From: Caprella mutica
Taxonomy: Eukaryota; Arthropoda; Malacostraca; Amphipoda; Caprellidae
Direction of reading: 5' to 3'
Assembly: GCA_947561585.1 (NCBI GenBank)
Contig: CANNZV010000124.1
Location: forward strand, 186,001-250,000
DNA length: 64,000 nt
Below are positions 61,801 through 64,000 of this stretch, in pieces. Within the stretch, counting starts at the first letter, position 1; each line of letters starts with the position of its first letter. Below the pieces are notes generated by a model. That model did not search any database. It had not been told where the DNA came from and saw nothing but the letters and a program-made list of their open reading frames with translations. Both the position numbers and the translations under genes were made by a program.

Positions 61801-63782
61801 TGCTAAATTAAGAAAGGTATGTTTTGATCGGCTTGTATTTACCTATTGAATTACATATTAGGTACCGACAGCCTGACTGGTAGGTAGCACCAAACATTTT
61901 GGAGATTTCTTGAGAATACCAAATAAAAAAGTTATGATACGTAAGTATTTGAAATATATATTAATTTTTCTGGTCGAAATAGTTCAACTGTTGATATCAA
62001 TTCTCTCTTTTAGATTTCAGATATCTTTTCTGCTATGGATAACTTCTCTTTTTGTCTCAAGGAATTATTAGTTACACAAGAAGTAAAATTGCTTGAAGTT
62101 TTGAACACGTCATGCGGTCAGCATACTGTCAAGGACTTTGAGTATTCTCTCCAAGAGTTAGGATTTGTAACAAGCCAAACGATAGAATGCTGAAGTGATA
62201 GCATGAAAATAGAAGATGAAGTAGATACAAGTAATGGTTATAAACTCAATTCACATAACGAAACATGAAATCTATGTAACTTTTAAATGTTATTAACATT
62301 TCATAATCAAGTATATTGAACCAGATAATTTGTTCTAAGATTCTATATCTAACTGCATTTCTTTTTAACTAAGAAGAAAAAATATAAAATATGTACACAG
62401 TTGAGTGAATAACTGATAGGCGAATAAGACTTTACAAGAGAATATAGAAAAGCACACTAGACATTGTGGTTGAAAAGTTCTAGTAGACGGTGAAGAGTCA
62501 ACCTCGACATACTACAGTTTCTTTCATCTGAGCCATCGAGACAATTGACCATGTTGTTGCAAACGTCAGTTGGTGGGATACAAGCACCGTCACTTACGCA
62601 TTGGAAGCCATCGCAAATAATAGCTGTAAACAATACAGATGTGCCTAAGGTAGTGTCTTCGAATTTATTAGATTTTCATAAGCTATAGTAATTAAATCCA
62701 ATGTATTTCAATCATTATTTTAATTTTAAAAAAGATCATCTTTGCGTAATGATAAATTCATCGCTTACGAGGACAAGATATTTCATCTGAGCGATCTTGG
62801 CAGTTATTTGTGCCGTCGCATCTTTGAGATCCTGGAATACAGACACCGGTACCGCACTTGAAGCTGTCGGAGTCACATGGGTAAGGCGTGGGAATGGGTG
62901 CAGATAGGATACTGTCTGTTAGAGGGAAAACACATGCAAATCAGAGAAGCATTTAAAACTCACCGTAGCTGCAGCATCCACAACATACCAAGCAGTAATG
63001 CAATCAACACTACACAAAATCAAATAAGCAAGCCAACAGTTTAGTCCTCATCTCTTTCATCAATTTGGGAATCCATATAAAAAGTACAAAATTAATATTA
63101 TTACAATTGCAAGTACCAGGTCCAAAGCTAGAACACAAATAAATAGTTATGATTGATATTGGTAATATGATTTAATTTTTTAGTTAATCAAGTTAGTGTT
63201 TTTCAAAAAAGCACCTCTAAATAAAAATGAAAGATTGAGAGGAAAAAAAACATATAGGAGTTAATTAGGAAATAGACCAAGCAAAACATACCAAGCTACA
63301 ACTGTTGTCCAATATCAGTATTCGTCTAACTAAAGGTTTCTTTGCACTTGTCAATTGATTGTCATGTTCAAGAGTATACTCGATATTGGTCTAAAAATAT
63401 TAGGAAGGTGCGAAAGTATTGTCGAATTTGAAGATCCCATCACATCAAACTGTGGGATATTACTTATTAGTGTAAGTTCTGAGATTTCGAACGGTTCCCT
63501 AGTTTCGGTCATATAAAAGAAAATATACAATACATCTCTTATTATTTTCTCATATGATCGGAAATGTGGAACCATCCGATAACTCGGAACTTACAATACC
63601 TTTGCATCAACCTGACAGTTGTTTGGTTTAGAGAGATGATAGCAAAGGTAGGTAGAGTTACTCACTCCGACAGTCCCTCTCATCAGAGTCGTCAGTGACA
63701 CAGTCTACCGTACCGTCACACCTGTAGCGTAAAGGTATACAGGTGCCGAAGTCACACTGCCACTCTACCCTGGGGTTGCATA
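13088..63782 (-). CDS. trol: Perlecan (trol orthologue), 89 exons, 5' and 3' ends incomplete
   Basis: Basement-membrane heparan sulphate proteoglycan. Perlecans are secreted, assemble with laminin, collagen IV and nidogen, and regulate growth-factor signalling; that is family knowledge. The sequence shows 89 consecutive minus-strand exons with GT..AG borders and continuous phase. Module order is LDLa array, Ig, LDLa, Ig, laminin IV/LE, LDLa, two more laminin IV/LE sets, an Ig array, LDLa, Ig, then three laminin G domains with EGF modules. This is the perlecan domain II-III-IV-V order and no other family has it. Coding length in the window is about 14.0 kb (about 4,680 codons). The start codon, signal peptide and any SEA/domain I lie beyond 64000. 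The final exon is ambiguous. Block entries below give the exon coordinates. Many modules are symmetric phase 1-1 exons, so cassette splicing without frame loss is possible throughout. Confidence 0.96.
13991..14201 (-). CDS. trol: trol exon 86: EGF module between LamG 2 and 3
   Basis: 211-bp exon (0-1). After the last strand of LG2 it carries [20 protein letters not shown] and then [10 protein letters not shown]. There is one regular EGF (KNGGTC) plus a partial Cys-rich segment before it ([12 protein letters not shown]), so the two-EGF spacing of LG2-LG3 is largely kept. Possible N-glycosylation at NNS. Confidence 0.94.
14319..15243 (-). CDS. trol: trol exons 83-85: laminin G domain 2
   Basis: The second half of 15047-15243, then 14779-14943 (0-0) and 14319-14513 (0-0). 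Signatures: [39 protein letters not shown] across a junction, [11 protein letters not shown] and FSGCIS. Standard LG length and a single conserved C-terminal Cys besides the extra Cys in MYCAQ. Confidence 0.94.
15047..15540 (-). CDS. trol: trol exons 82-83: EGF modules between LamG 1 and 2
   Basis: Exon 15387-15540 (0-1) has one EGF module ([16 protein letters not shown], then [10 protein letters not shown]) and starts the next. Exon 15047-15243 (1-0) completes the second EGF ([20 protein letters not shown], then CEK) and then enters LamG 2 ([20 protein letters not shown]). Two EGF modules between LG1 and LG2 is the perlecan domain V pattern. Confidence 0.94.
15767..16545 (-). CDS. trol: trol exons 79-81: laminin G domain 1
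   Basis: Exons 16451-16545 (2-1), 16175-16357 (1-1) and 15767-15981 (1-0). Laminin G hallmarks: [20 protein letters not shown] across the first junction, [41 protein letters not shown] and [10 protein letters not shown]. It has one Cys in its final strand, as usual. Perlecan domain V LG modules bind integrin and dystroglycan; that is family knowledge. Confidence 0.95.
16635..19101 (-). CDS. trol: trol exons 74-78: last three Ig domains
   Basis: Ig a: 18939-19101 (1-2) and 18759-18856 (2-1), with [19 protein letters not shown] and [14 protein letters not shown]. Ig b: 17173-17439 (1-1), a full Ig in a single exon, with [19 protein letters not shown] and [14 protein letters not shown]. Ig c: 16846-17021 (1-0) and 16635-16756 (0-2), with [20 protein letters not shown] and [13 protein letters not shown]. 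Ig c runs straight into the first laminin G exon. Confidence 0.94.
17440..18758 (-). other. trol intron of about 1.3 kb
   Basis: AT-rich intron between the Ig exons ending at 18759 and starting at 17439. It contains a short direct repeat: CGCAAGTTAACTGTAGYATAGTTTGG-type sequence occurs near 18006 and 18069, 63 bases apart. No exon or element recognised. Confidence 0.7.
19421..22158 (-). CDS. trol: trol exons 71-73: LDLa modules 30-32 inside the Ig array
   Basis: Exons 21907-22158, 19954-20058 and 19421-19573, all phase 1-1. The first has a 46-residue acidic lead with a Ser-Gly in acidic context (VDDEDWLV, then SSGDSEL), a possible glycosaminoglycan site, then a regular LDLa ([16 protein letters not shown]). 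The second is LDLa ([16 protein letters not shown]) with Gly for Ser in the calcium motif. The third is LDLa-like with two extra cysteines ([16 protein letters not shown]) followed by a basic run (LRRRRQLSK) that fits a furin-type site. The introns contain two MITEs (20950-21355). Confidence 0.9.
20950..21129. mobile_element. Tc1/mariner-type MITE, 180 bp
   Basis: Left end CAGTTTGCCCAGAAAAAATG and inverted right end CAGTGTGTCCGCAAAAAATG. Flanked by TA at 20948-20949 and 21130-21131. Non-coding and intronic (between LDLa exons 71 and 72 of trol). Confidence 0.8.
21132..21355. mobile_element. pogo/Tigger-type MITE, 224 bp
   Basis: Left end CAGTACGACTACTCTATAAC and inverted right end CAGTAAGACTCCTCTATAAT. 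Flanked by TA at 21130-21131 and 21356-21357. It shares its left TA with the right TA of the neighbouring MITE. Confidence 0.82.
22719..23087 (-). CDS. trol: trol exons 69-70: Ig domain
   Basis: Exons 22924-23087 (1-0) and 22719-22815 (0-1). A canonical I-set Ig: [20 protein letters not shown], then [20 protein letters not shown]. It closes the central Ig array before the internal LDLa group. Confidence 0.93.
23176..24136 (-). CDS. trol: trol exons 67-68: proline-rich hinge and Ig domain
   Basis: Exons 23930-24136 (1-1) and 23176-23382 (1-1). The first has a Pro/Thr/Arg/Ser hinge (for example [20 protein letters not shown]), then an Ig B-strand ([11 protein letters not shown]). The second has an acidic loop ([12 protein letters not shown]) and the F-strand [15 protein letters not shown]. 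The expected C-strand Trp is missing, replaced by Ser/Phe before RRSDGRSLP. The 5' half-exon and the acidic loop make this the most divergent of the domain IV Igs. Confidence 0.9.
24249..24564 (-). CDS. trol: trol exons 65-66: Ig domain
   Basis: Exons 24464-24564 (0-2) and 24249-24349 (2-1), preceded by the A-strand at the end of 24701-24842. B- and C-strands [20 protein letters not shown] and [13 protein letters not shown]-strand [16 protein letters not shown] complete Ig domain. Confidence 0.93.
24701..25261 (-). CDS. trol: trol exons 63-64: Ig domain
   Basis: Exons 25081-25261 (1-2) and 24701-24842 (2-0). B- and C-strands [20 protein letters not shown] and F-strand [18 protein letters not shown]. 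The second exon ends with the A-strand of the next Ig ([16 protein letters not shown]). Confidence 0.93.
25434..25977 (-). CDS. trol: trol exons 61-62: Ig domain
   Basis: Exons 25863-25977 (2-0) and 25434-25581 (0-1). B-strand [20 protein letters not shown]-strand [13 protein letters not shown] and F-strand [15 protein letters not shown] complete I-set Ig domain. Confidence 0.93.
26658..27009 (-). CDS. trol: trol exons 59-60: Ig domain
   Basis: Exons 26890-27009 (0-0) and 26658-26794 (0-2). B- and C-strands: [18 protein letters not shown] and [13 protein letters not shown]-strand: [16 protein letters not shown]. The phase 2 donor splits a Tyr codon (TA|T) with the next exon; without splicing the frame would stop at once (TAG). 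Confidence 0.93.
27268..27898 (-). CDS. trol: trol exons 56-58: Ig domain
   Basis: Exons 27735-27898 (1-0), 27501-27555 (0-1, only 55 bp) and 27268-27392 (1-0). B-strand [21 protein letters not shown]-strand DGLLVFQQI and F-strand [15 protein letters not shown] make one I-set Ig domain. The end of the third exon ([13 protein letters not shown]) is the linker into the next Ig. Confidence 0.93.
28629..29232 (-). CDS. trol: trol exons 53-55: Ig domain
   Basis: Exons 29105-29232 (1-0), 28905-29000 (0-0) and 28629-28719 (0-1). An acidic lead ([12 protein letters not shown]) is followed by the B-strand ([16 protein letters not shown]), C-strand ([13 protein letters not shown]) and F-strand ([14 protein letters not shown]). 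One complete Ig domain split over three exons. Confidence 0.93.
29579..29932 (-). CDS. trol: trol exon 52: 118-codon module, Ig-like or unknown
   Basis: A single 354-bp exon with phase 1-1 borders: acceptor TTCCAG at 29933 and donor A|GTAAGT at 29578. It has only two cysteines, about 65 residues apart, in [10 protein letters not shown] and [10 protein letters not shown]. The second looks like an Ig F-strand, but I see no C-strand Trp. The middle is unusually hydrophobic and Pro/Val-rich ([19 protein letters not shown]). It lies exactly at the domain III to domain IV boundary. It is most likely a divergent Ig-type or fibronectin-like beta module. Being symmetric, it can be skipped. Confidence 0.8.
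29933..31139 (-). other. trol intron of about 1.3 kb
   Basis: Non-coding AT-rich DNA between exon 51 and exon 52. No repeat or exon recognised apart from the read-through tail of exon 51 at its right end. Confidence 0.7.
31140..31252 (-). CDS. Possible read-through C-terminus of exon 51
   Basis: Beyond the GTGCGT donor the LE exon frame stays open for 36 codons: an acidic patch ([12 protein letters not shown]), then [20 protein letters not shown], then TAA at 31140-31142. The composition is not what random AT-rich intron would give. No polyadenylation signal is evident within 100 bases. It would make a form that stops after domain III. Confidence 0.35.
31253..31406 (-). CDS. trol: trol exon 51: last laminin-EGF repeat
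   Basis: 154-bp exon (0-1) encoding [29 protein letters not shown] and [15 protein letters not shown]. The donor G|GTGCGT is acceptable and gives the phase 1 end needed for the next exon at 29932 or 29232. The frame is also open past the donor for 36 codons to TAA at 31140-31142, giving an acidic then Tyr/Pro-rich tail (see findings). Confidence 0.9.
31513..32295 (-). CDS. trol: trol exons 48-50: third laminin IV domain
   Basis: Exons 32178-32295 (2-0), 31850-32082 (0-2) and 31513-31705 (2-0), plus the end of 32445-32635. Signatures: [20 protein letters not shown] across the first junction, [13 protein letters not shown], and a C-terminal exon with [16 protein letters not shown] that restores the split LE repeat. 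The third exon has a Ser/Thr-rich loop ([14 protein letters not shown]) where the first two laminin IV copies have shorter sequence. Three laminin IV domains is the number known for perlecan. Confidence 0.93.
32445..32881 (-). CDS. trol: trol exons 46-47: laminin-EGF repeats before third laminin IV
   Basis: Exon 32720-32881 (0-0) reads [20 protein letters not shown] then [13 protein letters not shown] and ends QCQCK. Exon 32445-32635 (0-2) continues [14 protein letters not shown] and [12 protein letters not shown], then begins the laminin IV N-terminus. These are canonical eight-Cys laminin-type EGF modules. The spacing [11 protein letters not shown] is typical of laminin and perlecan LE repeats. 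Confidence 0.93.
33359..37583 (-). CDS. trol: trol exons 40-45: LE repeat and second laminin IV domain
   Basis: Exons 37513-37583 (1-0; [20 protein letters not shown]), 35409-35549 (0-0; LE half ending [12 protein letters not shown]), 35071-35208 (0-0), 34444-34584 (0-0), 33880-34085 (0-2) and 33359-33584 (2-0). Laminin IV signatures are [19 protein letters not shown] and the aromatic [10 protein letters not shown]. The final exon returns to LE sequence ([18 protein letters not shown]) and adds a further LE repeat ([20 protein letters not shown]). Order and size match perlecan domain III. Intron 40-41 is about 2 kb and contains a palindromic MITE. Confidence 0.93.
34905..35045. repeat. 25-bp minisatellite, about 5.5 copies
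   Basis: Unit AATTAAAGTAATGTATTCCA plus TTTAC, repeated every 25 bp with few changes. It begins about 25 bases downstream of the donor of trol exon 35071-35208. Confidence 0.9.
35550..37512 (-). other. trol intron of about 2 kb
   Basis: AT-rich. It contains a 12-C run near 36048 and a palindromic MITE at 37151-37353. An open plus-strand frame at 36458-36706 has no recognisable domain. No exon seen. Confidence 0.7.
37151..37353. mobile_element. Palindromic MITE, family copy 1
   Basis: Inverted ends GTAAGTTCTTAACTATCGGTC and GTAAGCTCTTAAATTATTATCG (right end, inverted; compared over the first 15 bases). The centre contains the palindrome GGTATCCATGATACC. It belongs to a family with copies at 38810, 57081 and 63472. 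Confidence 0.8.
38341..39175 (-). CDS. trol: trol exons 37-39: LDLa modules 27-29 inside domain III
   Basis: Exons 39065-39175, 38646-38768 and 38341-38478, all phase 1-1, placed between laminin-EGF repeats. Module 27 has five rather than six cysteines: the third is replaced in [13 protein letters not shown], so one Cys is unpaired unless it bonds elsewhere. Module 28 ([14 protein letters not shown]) has a divergent acidic end ([11 protein letters not shown]). Module 29 is regular ([16 protein letters not shown]) with an extra Cys just after it (CPC). A palindromic MITE lies in the intron between modules 27 and 28, and a 23-bp minisatellite begins about 50 bp upstream of exon 39065-39175. Confidence 0.91.
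38810..38978. mobile_element. Palindromic MITE, family copy 2
   Basis: Ends GTAAGTTCCGAGATATCGAA and inverted GTAACTCTCGAGCTGTCGAA. Inner ATATAAGAAAA/TTTTCCGTATAT arms, with GTATCCATGATACC near 38870. It lies in the intron between LDLa exons 37 and 38. Confidence 0.85.
39228..39529. repeat. 23-bp minisatellite, about 13 copies
   Basis: Unit GCTAACTATTTGAACCACTT plus TGT. Nearly identical units, with two near the left end reading TACTTTGTT. It starts about 50 bases upstream (in gene sense) of the acceptor of trol exon 39065-39175. Confidence 0.93.
39530..40793 (-). other. trol intron, remainder of about 1.3 kb
   Basis: AT-rich intron between LE exon 36 and LDLa exon 37. Nothing recognised beyond the minisatellite. 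Confidence 0.7.
40794..41209 (-). CDS. trol: trol exons 35-36: laminin-EGF repeats after first laminin IV
   Basis: Exons 41058-41209 (0-2) and 40794-40933 (2-1). They encode LE-type cysteine patterns: [29 protein letters not shown] across the junction, [17 protein letters not shown] and DYCKP. The donor of the first exon is GTTAGT; I chose it because it joins CA to G and makes the expected Gln-Phe-Gly. The second exon ends in phase 1 and joins the next LDLa exon at 39175. Confidence 0.9.
41341..42286 (-). CDS. trol: trol exons 31-34: first laminin IV (L4/LamB) domain
   Basis: Exons 42149-42286 (0-0), 41885-42064 (0-0), 41601-41797 (0-2) and 41341-41494 (2-0). Laminin IV signatures appear in order: an N-terminal strand ([11 protein letters not shown]), the core [20 protein letters not shown], the middle [10 protein letters not shown], and the C-terminal exon returning to LE sequence ([16 protein letters not shown]). 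The domain is about 220 residues, normal for the family. It is a globular module inserted in a laminin-EGF repeat and in perlecan forms part of domain III. Confidence 0.93.
42388..43160 (-). CDS. trol: trol exons 29-30: second Ig domain and start of laminin-EGF
   Basis: The second half of exon 42890-43160 gives the Ig B- and C-strands ([11 protein letters not shown] and VIWRLNWG) and ends in phase 2. Exon 42388-42640 completes the domain with [15 protein letters not shown]. The same exon then enters a cysteine-rich stretch ([15 protein letters not shown]), the first half of a laminin-EGF repeat that is split by the inserted laminin IV domain, as in laminin alpha chains and perlecan domain III. 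It ends in phase 0. Confidence 0.92.
42890..43840 (-). CDS. trol: trol exons 27-29: LDLa modules 24-26
   Basis: Exons 43700-43840 and 43371-43502 (phase 1-1) and the first part of 42890-43160. Module 24 starts after an Ala/Val/Pro linker ([13 protein letters not shown]) and contains [16 protein letters not shown]. Module 25 contains [16 protein letters not shown]. Module 26 ([18 protein letters not shown]) has G in place of the usual S in the acidic end and is fused in the same exon to the first half of the next Ig domain. This second LDLa group lies between the first and second Ig domains. Confidence 0.92.
44078..44662 (-). CDS. trol: trol exon 26: 195-codon Ser/Asn/Lys-rich cassette
   Basis: Open minus-strand exon of 585 bp with phase 1-1 borders: acceptor TTTATAG at 44663 and donor TTTTCAG|GTACTG at 44077. 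No known domain is visible. The sequence is hydrophilic and low complexity, with basic patches ([18 protein letters not shown]) and several N-x-S/T sites, and no cysteines that I can see. Because it is symmetric it can be included or skipped between the Ig exon ending at 44768 and the LDLa exon starting at 43840. The frame also continues past the donor to a stop at 43983, so it could instead serve as a terminal exon. It is probably an unstructured, glycosylated spacer. Function is unknown. Confidence 0.75.
44768..46276 (-). CDS. trol: trol exons 23-25: first Ig domain
   Basis: Exons 46211-46276, 44942-45072 and 44768-44861 (phases 1-1, 1-0, 0-1). The first exon encodes the A-strand lead ([15 protein letters not shown]). 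The second has the B-strand Cys and C-strand Trp ([10 protein letters not shown] and [10 protein letters not shown]). The third has the F-strand motif DAGSYSCEA. Together they make one complete I-set Ig domain after the LDLa array, the usual perlecan position. The first exon is also open past its consensus donor (A|GTAAGT) for 78 further codons to a stop at 45951, which would give an alternative C-terminus (see the separate entry). Confidence 0.92.
45951..46276 (-). CDS. Possible alternative terminal exon of trol with GPI-signal-like tail
   Basis: Reading the 46211-46276 exon through its donor stays in frame for 78 codons to a stop at 45951. The extension is a Ser/Thr/Asn-rich stalk (for example [17 protein letters not shown]) followed by [21 protein letters not shown] at the extreme C-terminus, read here in two overlapping parts: small residues (SSTSLSC) then a hydrophobic stretch ([13 protein letters not shown]). 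That is the layout of a GPI-attachment signal. An AATAAA (minus strand; TTTATT at 45841-45846) lies about 105 bases beyond the stop. Such a long open frame is unusual in this AT-rich intron. The isoform would carry the LDLa array without Ig, laminin or LamG parts. It is inferred, not proven; the main splice form uses the donor at 46210. Confidence 0.45.
47576..50138 (-). CDS. trol: trol exons 17-22: LDLa modules 18-23 with Thr/Pro linkers
   Basis: Exons 50007-50138, 49725-49901, 49446-49646, 48785-48913, 47949-48044 and 47576-47707, all phase 1-1. Exons 49725-49901 and 49446-49646 carry, after the LDLa, 16-27 residue Thr/Ser/Pro-rich linkers that look like O-glycosylated spacers. Exon 48785-48913 lies between two minisatellites; I place its donor at CCC|GTATG because this keeps phase 1 and includes the sixth Cys (WGC). 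Exon 47949-48044 is a degenerate LDLa of only 96 bp that lacks the first and third cysteines (starts near [16 protein letters not shown]). Exon 47576-47707 ends the N-terminal array with [14 protein letters not shown]. Confidence 0.92.
48390..48755. repeat. Compound 18-bp and 31-bp minisatellite
   Basis: Four copies of CAGCTAACTAGTGATCAT are followed by about seven copies of a 31-bp unit that adds GAGAGAAGAAATG (GTGATGAGAGAAGAAATGCA core), then diverged copies. It ends about 30 bases from the donor of trol exon 48785-48913. Confidence 0.9.
48914..49070. repeat. 25-bp purine-rich minisatellite at a splice acceptor
   Basis: Unit GAGAGATATGGTAGAGAGGT plus AATAA, repeated about six times at 25-bp spacing. 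On the minus strand it is pyrimidine-rich and abuts the acceptor of trol exon 48785-48913 at 48914-48915, so it supplies the polypyrimidine tract. Confidence 0.9.
50873..52998 (-). CDS. trol: trol exons 12-16: LDLa modules 12-17
   Basis: Exons 52888-52998, 51970-52086, 51597-51746, 51199-51489 and 50873-51007, all phase 1-1. Exon 51199-51489 is the only exon in the array that holds two LDLa modules, separated by about 10 residues. It also has a 17-residue Ser/Asn/Thr-rich lead before the first Cys with possible N-glycosylation sites (NDT, NSS). Exon 51597-51746 has a longer than usual tail after the sixth Cys (DIYKPITP). The last exon has a NAGNAG-type acceptor, so its first codon may be optional. 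Each module shows the C-D/N-G-x-x-D-C and S-D-E signatures, for example [16 protein letters not shown]. Confidence 0.92.
54044..57926 (-). CDS. trol: trol exons 6-11: LDLa modules 6-11
   Basis: Six phase 1-1 exons: 57804-57926, 56871-56990, 56232-56360, 55253-55369, 54472-54579 and 54044-54184. Each has one six-Cys LDLa module ending in a D-x-S-D-E type calcium site, for example [16 protein letters not shown] and [16 protein letters not shown]. Exon 56871-56990 uses a weaker GTACG donor. Exon 54044-54184 has a poor pyrimidine tract before its acceptor and ends with a Ser/Asn-rich stretch (SLTSNSSAG) with a possible N-glycosylation site. Exon 56232-56360 is followed within about 12 bases of its donor by a 21-bp minisatellite, which stays open in the exon's frame (see findings). 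Confidence 0.92.
55935..56220. repeat. 21-bp minisatellite, about 13 copies
   Basis: Unit AAGAATGGTTGACACAAATAG with variants. The period is a multiple of three and lacks stops in several frames, so long spurious open frames appear on both strands. It starts about 12 bases downstream of the donor of trol exon 56232-56360. Confidence 0.92.
57081..57186. mobile_element. Palindromic MITE, family copy 3 (short)
   Basis: Right end inverted GTAAGTTCTGAGATGTTGAC; left part ACATATCGGACAGTTCCACA, then CGATCATATAAGAAAA and its inverted partner. Similar ends to copies 1, 2 and 4. Confidence 0.75.
57187..57803 (-). other. trol intron segment
   Basis: AT-rich intron with a purine-rich tract (GAGAGA/GAAAGA) at about 57595-57700. 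No exon. Confidence 0.7.
57927..60150 (-). other. trol intron of about 2.2 kb
   Basis: Holds the 29-bp minisatellite at 58264-58847. The rest is AT-rich and non-coding. I found no LDLa pattern in it. Confidence 0.7.
58264..58847. repeat. 29-bp minisatellite, about 20 copies
   Basis: Unit AACATTCAACATTGAGTGAA plus CATATTTTC. Copies are almost identical; the main variant is GAGTGGAC for GAGTGAAC. The low divergence indicates recent expansion. Confidence 0.95.
60151..63782 (-). CDS. trol: trol exons 1-5 of window: LDLa modules 1-5
   Basis: Five exons: 63666-63782, 62769-62915, 62513-62623, 61143-61271 and 60151-60261. Each carries one LDL-receptor class A module with six cysteines and the acidic calcium-binding end, for example [17 protein letters not shown] in the first and [16 protein letters not shown] in the third. 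All lengths divide by three and every border is phase 1, so each module can be skipped or duplicated without a frameshift. The second exon starts with about 13 residues of Ser/Pro-rich linker before its first Cys. The fourth ends with a short Thr/Asp tail (TDTDT). LDLa modules bind calcium and, in lipoprotein receptors, lipoprotein ligands; in perlecan they form domain II. Introns here are long (0.15-1.3 kb) and AT-rich. Confidence 0.93.
63472..63594. mobile_element. Palindromic MITE, family copy 4
   Basis: Ends GTAAGTTCTGAGATTTCGAA and inverted GTAAGTTCCGAGTTATCGGA. The arms pair almost throughout (GGTCATATAAAAGAAAAT against ATTTTCTCATATGATC). Confidence 0.85.
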
Positions 63783-63840
63783 CTAGGAACAGTGAAGAGG
63801 GAAGTGGTTAGTGAAAAGGAAAGCTTTTTAACATCTTGAC

Positions 63841-64000
63841 TAAAGGGCCGTACACACGTAGGGTTTTTTAAGTCTTTCCATCAGACTTTTTGCTAAGCTC
63901 CTCCTACTTTTTCCACGAGAATATACGAAAGAACGATATAGTAATTATTTATTTTAGTTGGTATCCATGATACCTGCTATATCGTTTTTTCTTAAATTCT
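63841..64000. other. Edge of intron with repeat-like sequence
   Basis: Begins GGGCCGTACACACGTAGGGT, reminiscent of a transposon end. Near 63959-63975 it shares GGTATCCATGATACCTGC with MITE copy 1 (37240 region). Cut by the window end, so it cannot be defined. Confidence 0.4.

Noticed and set aside
1..64000. Search for CRISPR arrays, tRNA, rRNA or operon-like prokaryotic structure
   Set aside because: The tandem repeats have no spacers of the CRISPR kind, and the gene structure is clearly eukaryotic. I saw no tRNA or rRNA signatures.

Overview
The window is AT-rich animal DNA from an arthropod, almost certainly an insect. One very large, finely split gene takes up about 50 kb of the minus strand. 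Dispersed DNA transposons (Tc1, mariner/maT, pogo-like and foldback types) fill the flank. I cannot name the species from the sequence.

The main gene is the insect perlecan orthologue (Drosophila trol), the large basement-membrane heparan sulphate proteoglycan. I traced 89 consecutive coding exons from 63782 down to 13088, about 14.0 kb of coding sequence or some 4,680 codons. Every exon has GT and AG at its borders, and the reading phase carries through all 88 junctions without a break. In the gene's own 5'-to-3' order (right to left in the window) the modules are: an array of 23 LDL-receptor class A (LDLa) modules (63.8-47.6 kb); a first Ig domain (46.3-44.8 kb); a 195-codon Ser/Asn/Lys-rich cassette exon (44.7-44.1 kb); three more LDLa and a second Ig (43.8-42.4 kb); the first laminin IV domain with laminin-EGF (LE) repeats (42.6-40.8 kb); three LDLa (39.2-38.3 kb); the second and third laminin IV domains with LE repeats (37.6-31.2 kb); an unusual 118-codon exon (29.9-29.6 kb); eight Ig domains (29.2-22.7 kb); three LDLa-type modules (22.2-19.4 kb); three Ig domains (19.1-16.6 kb); and three laminin G domains separated by EGF modules (16.5-13.1 kb). 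The signal peptide and first exons lie beyond position 64000. The stop codon exon is uncertain; two candidates lie at 12512-12347 and 11984-11978.

The left 12 kb holds broken or mobile sequence. From left to right: a decayed copy of a dispersed arthropod ORF with a Cys-rich tail (1-735), a 73-bp tandem repeat, an element with 90-bp inverted arms (2073-2824), a Tc1 element with long IR/DR ends (2984-4622), a degraded maT-type mariner (4763-6061), a truncated MSH6-like fragment (6752-7113), an element with inverted arrays of a TTCGG-rich motif (7368-8420), a pogo-like MITE (8893-9440) and a foldback pair of transposase 5' ends (9715-10476).

I saw no obviously new stand-alone system. The most interesting signals are in the perlecan gene. 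Four exons stay open past their splice donors into distinct tails. One of these, at 46276-45951, has a Ser/Thr-rich stalk, a GPI-signal-like hydrophobic end and an AATAAA about 105 bp beyond the stop. It could give a short, membrane-tethered form carrying only the LDLa array. Several minisatellites also abut splice sites, and one forms a tandemly repeated pyrimidine tract at a 3' splice site.
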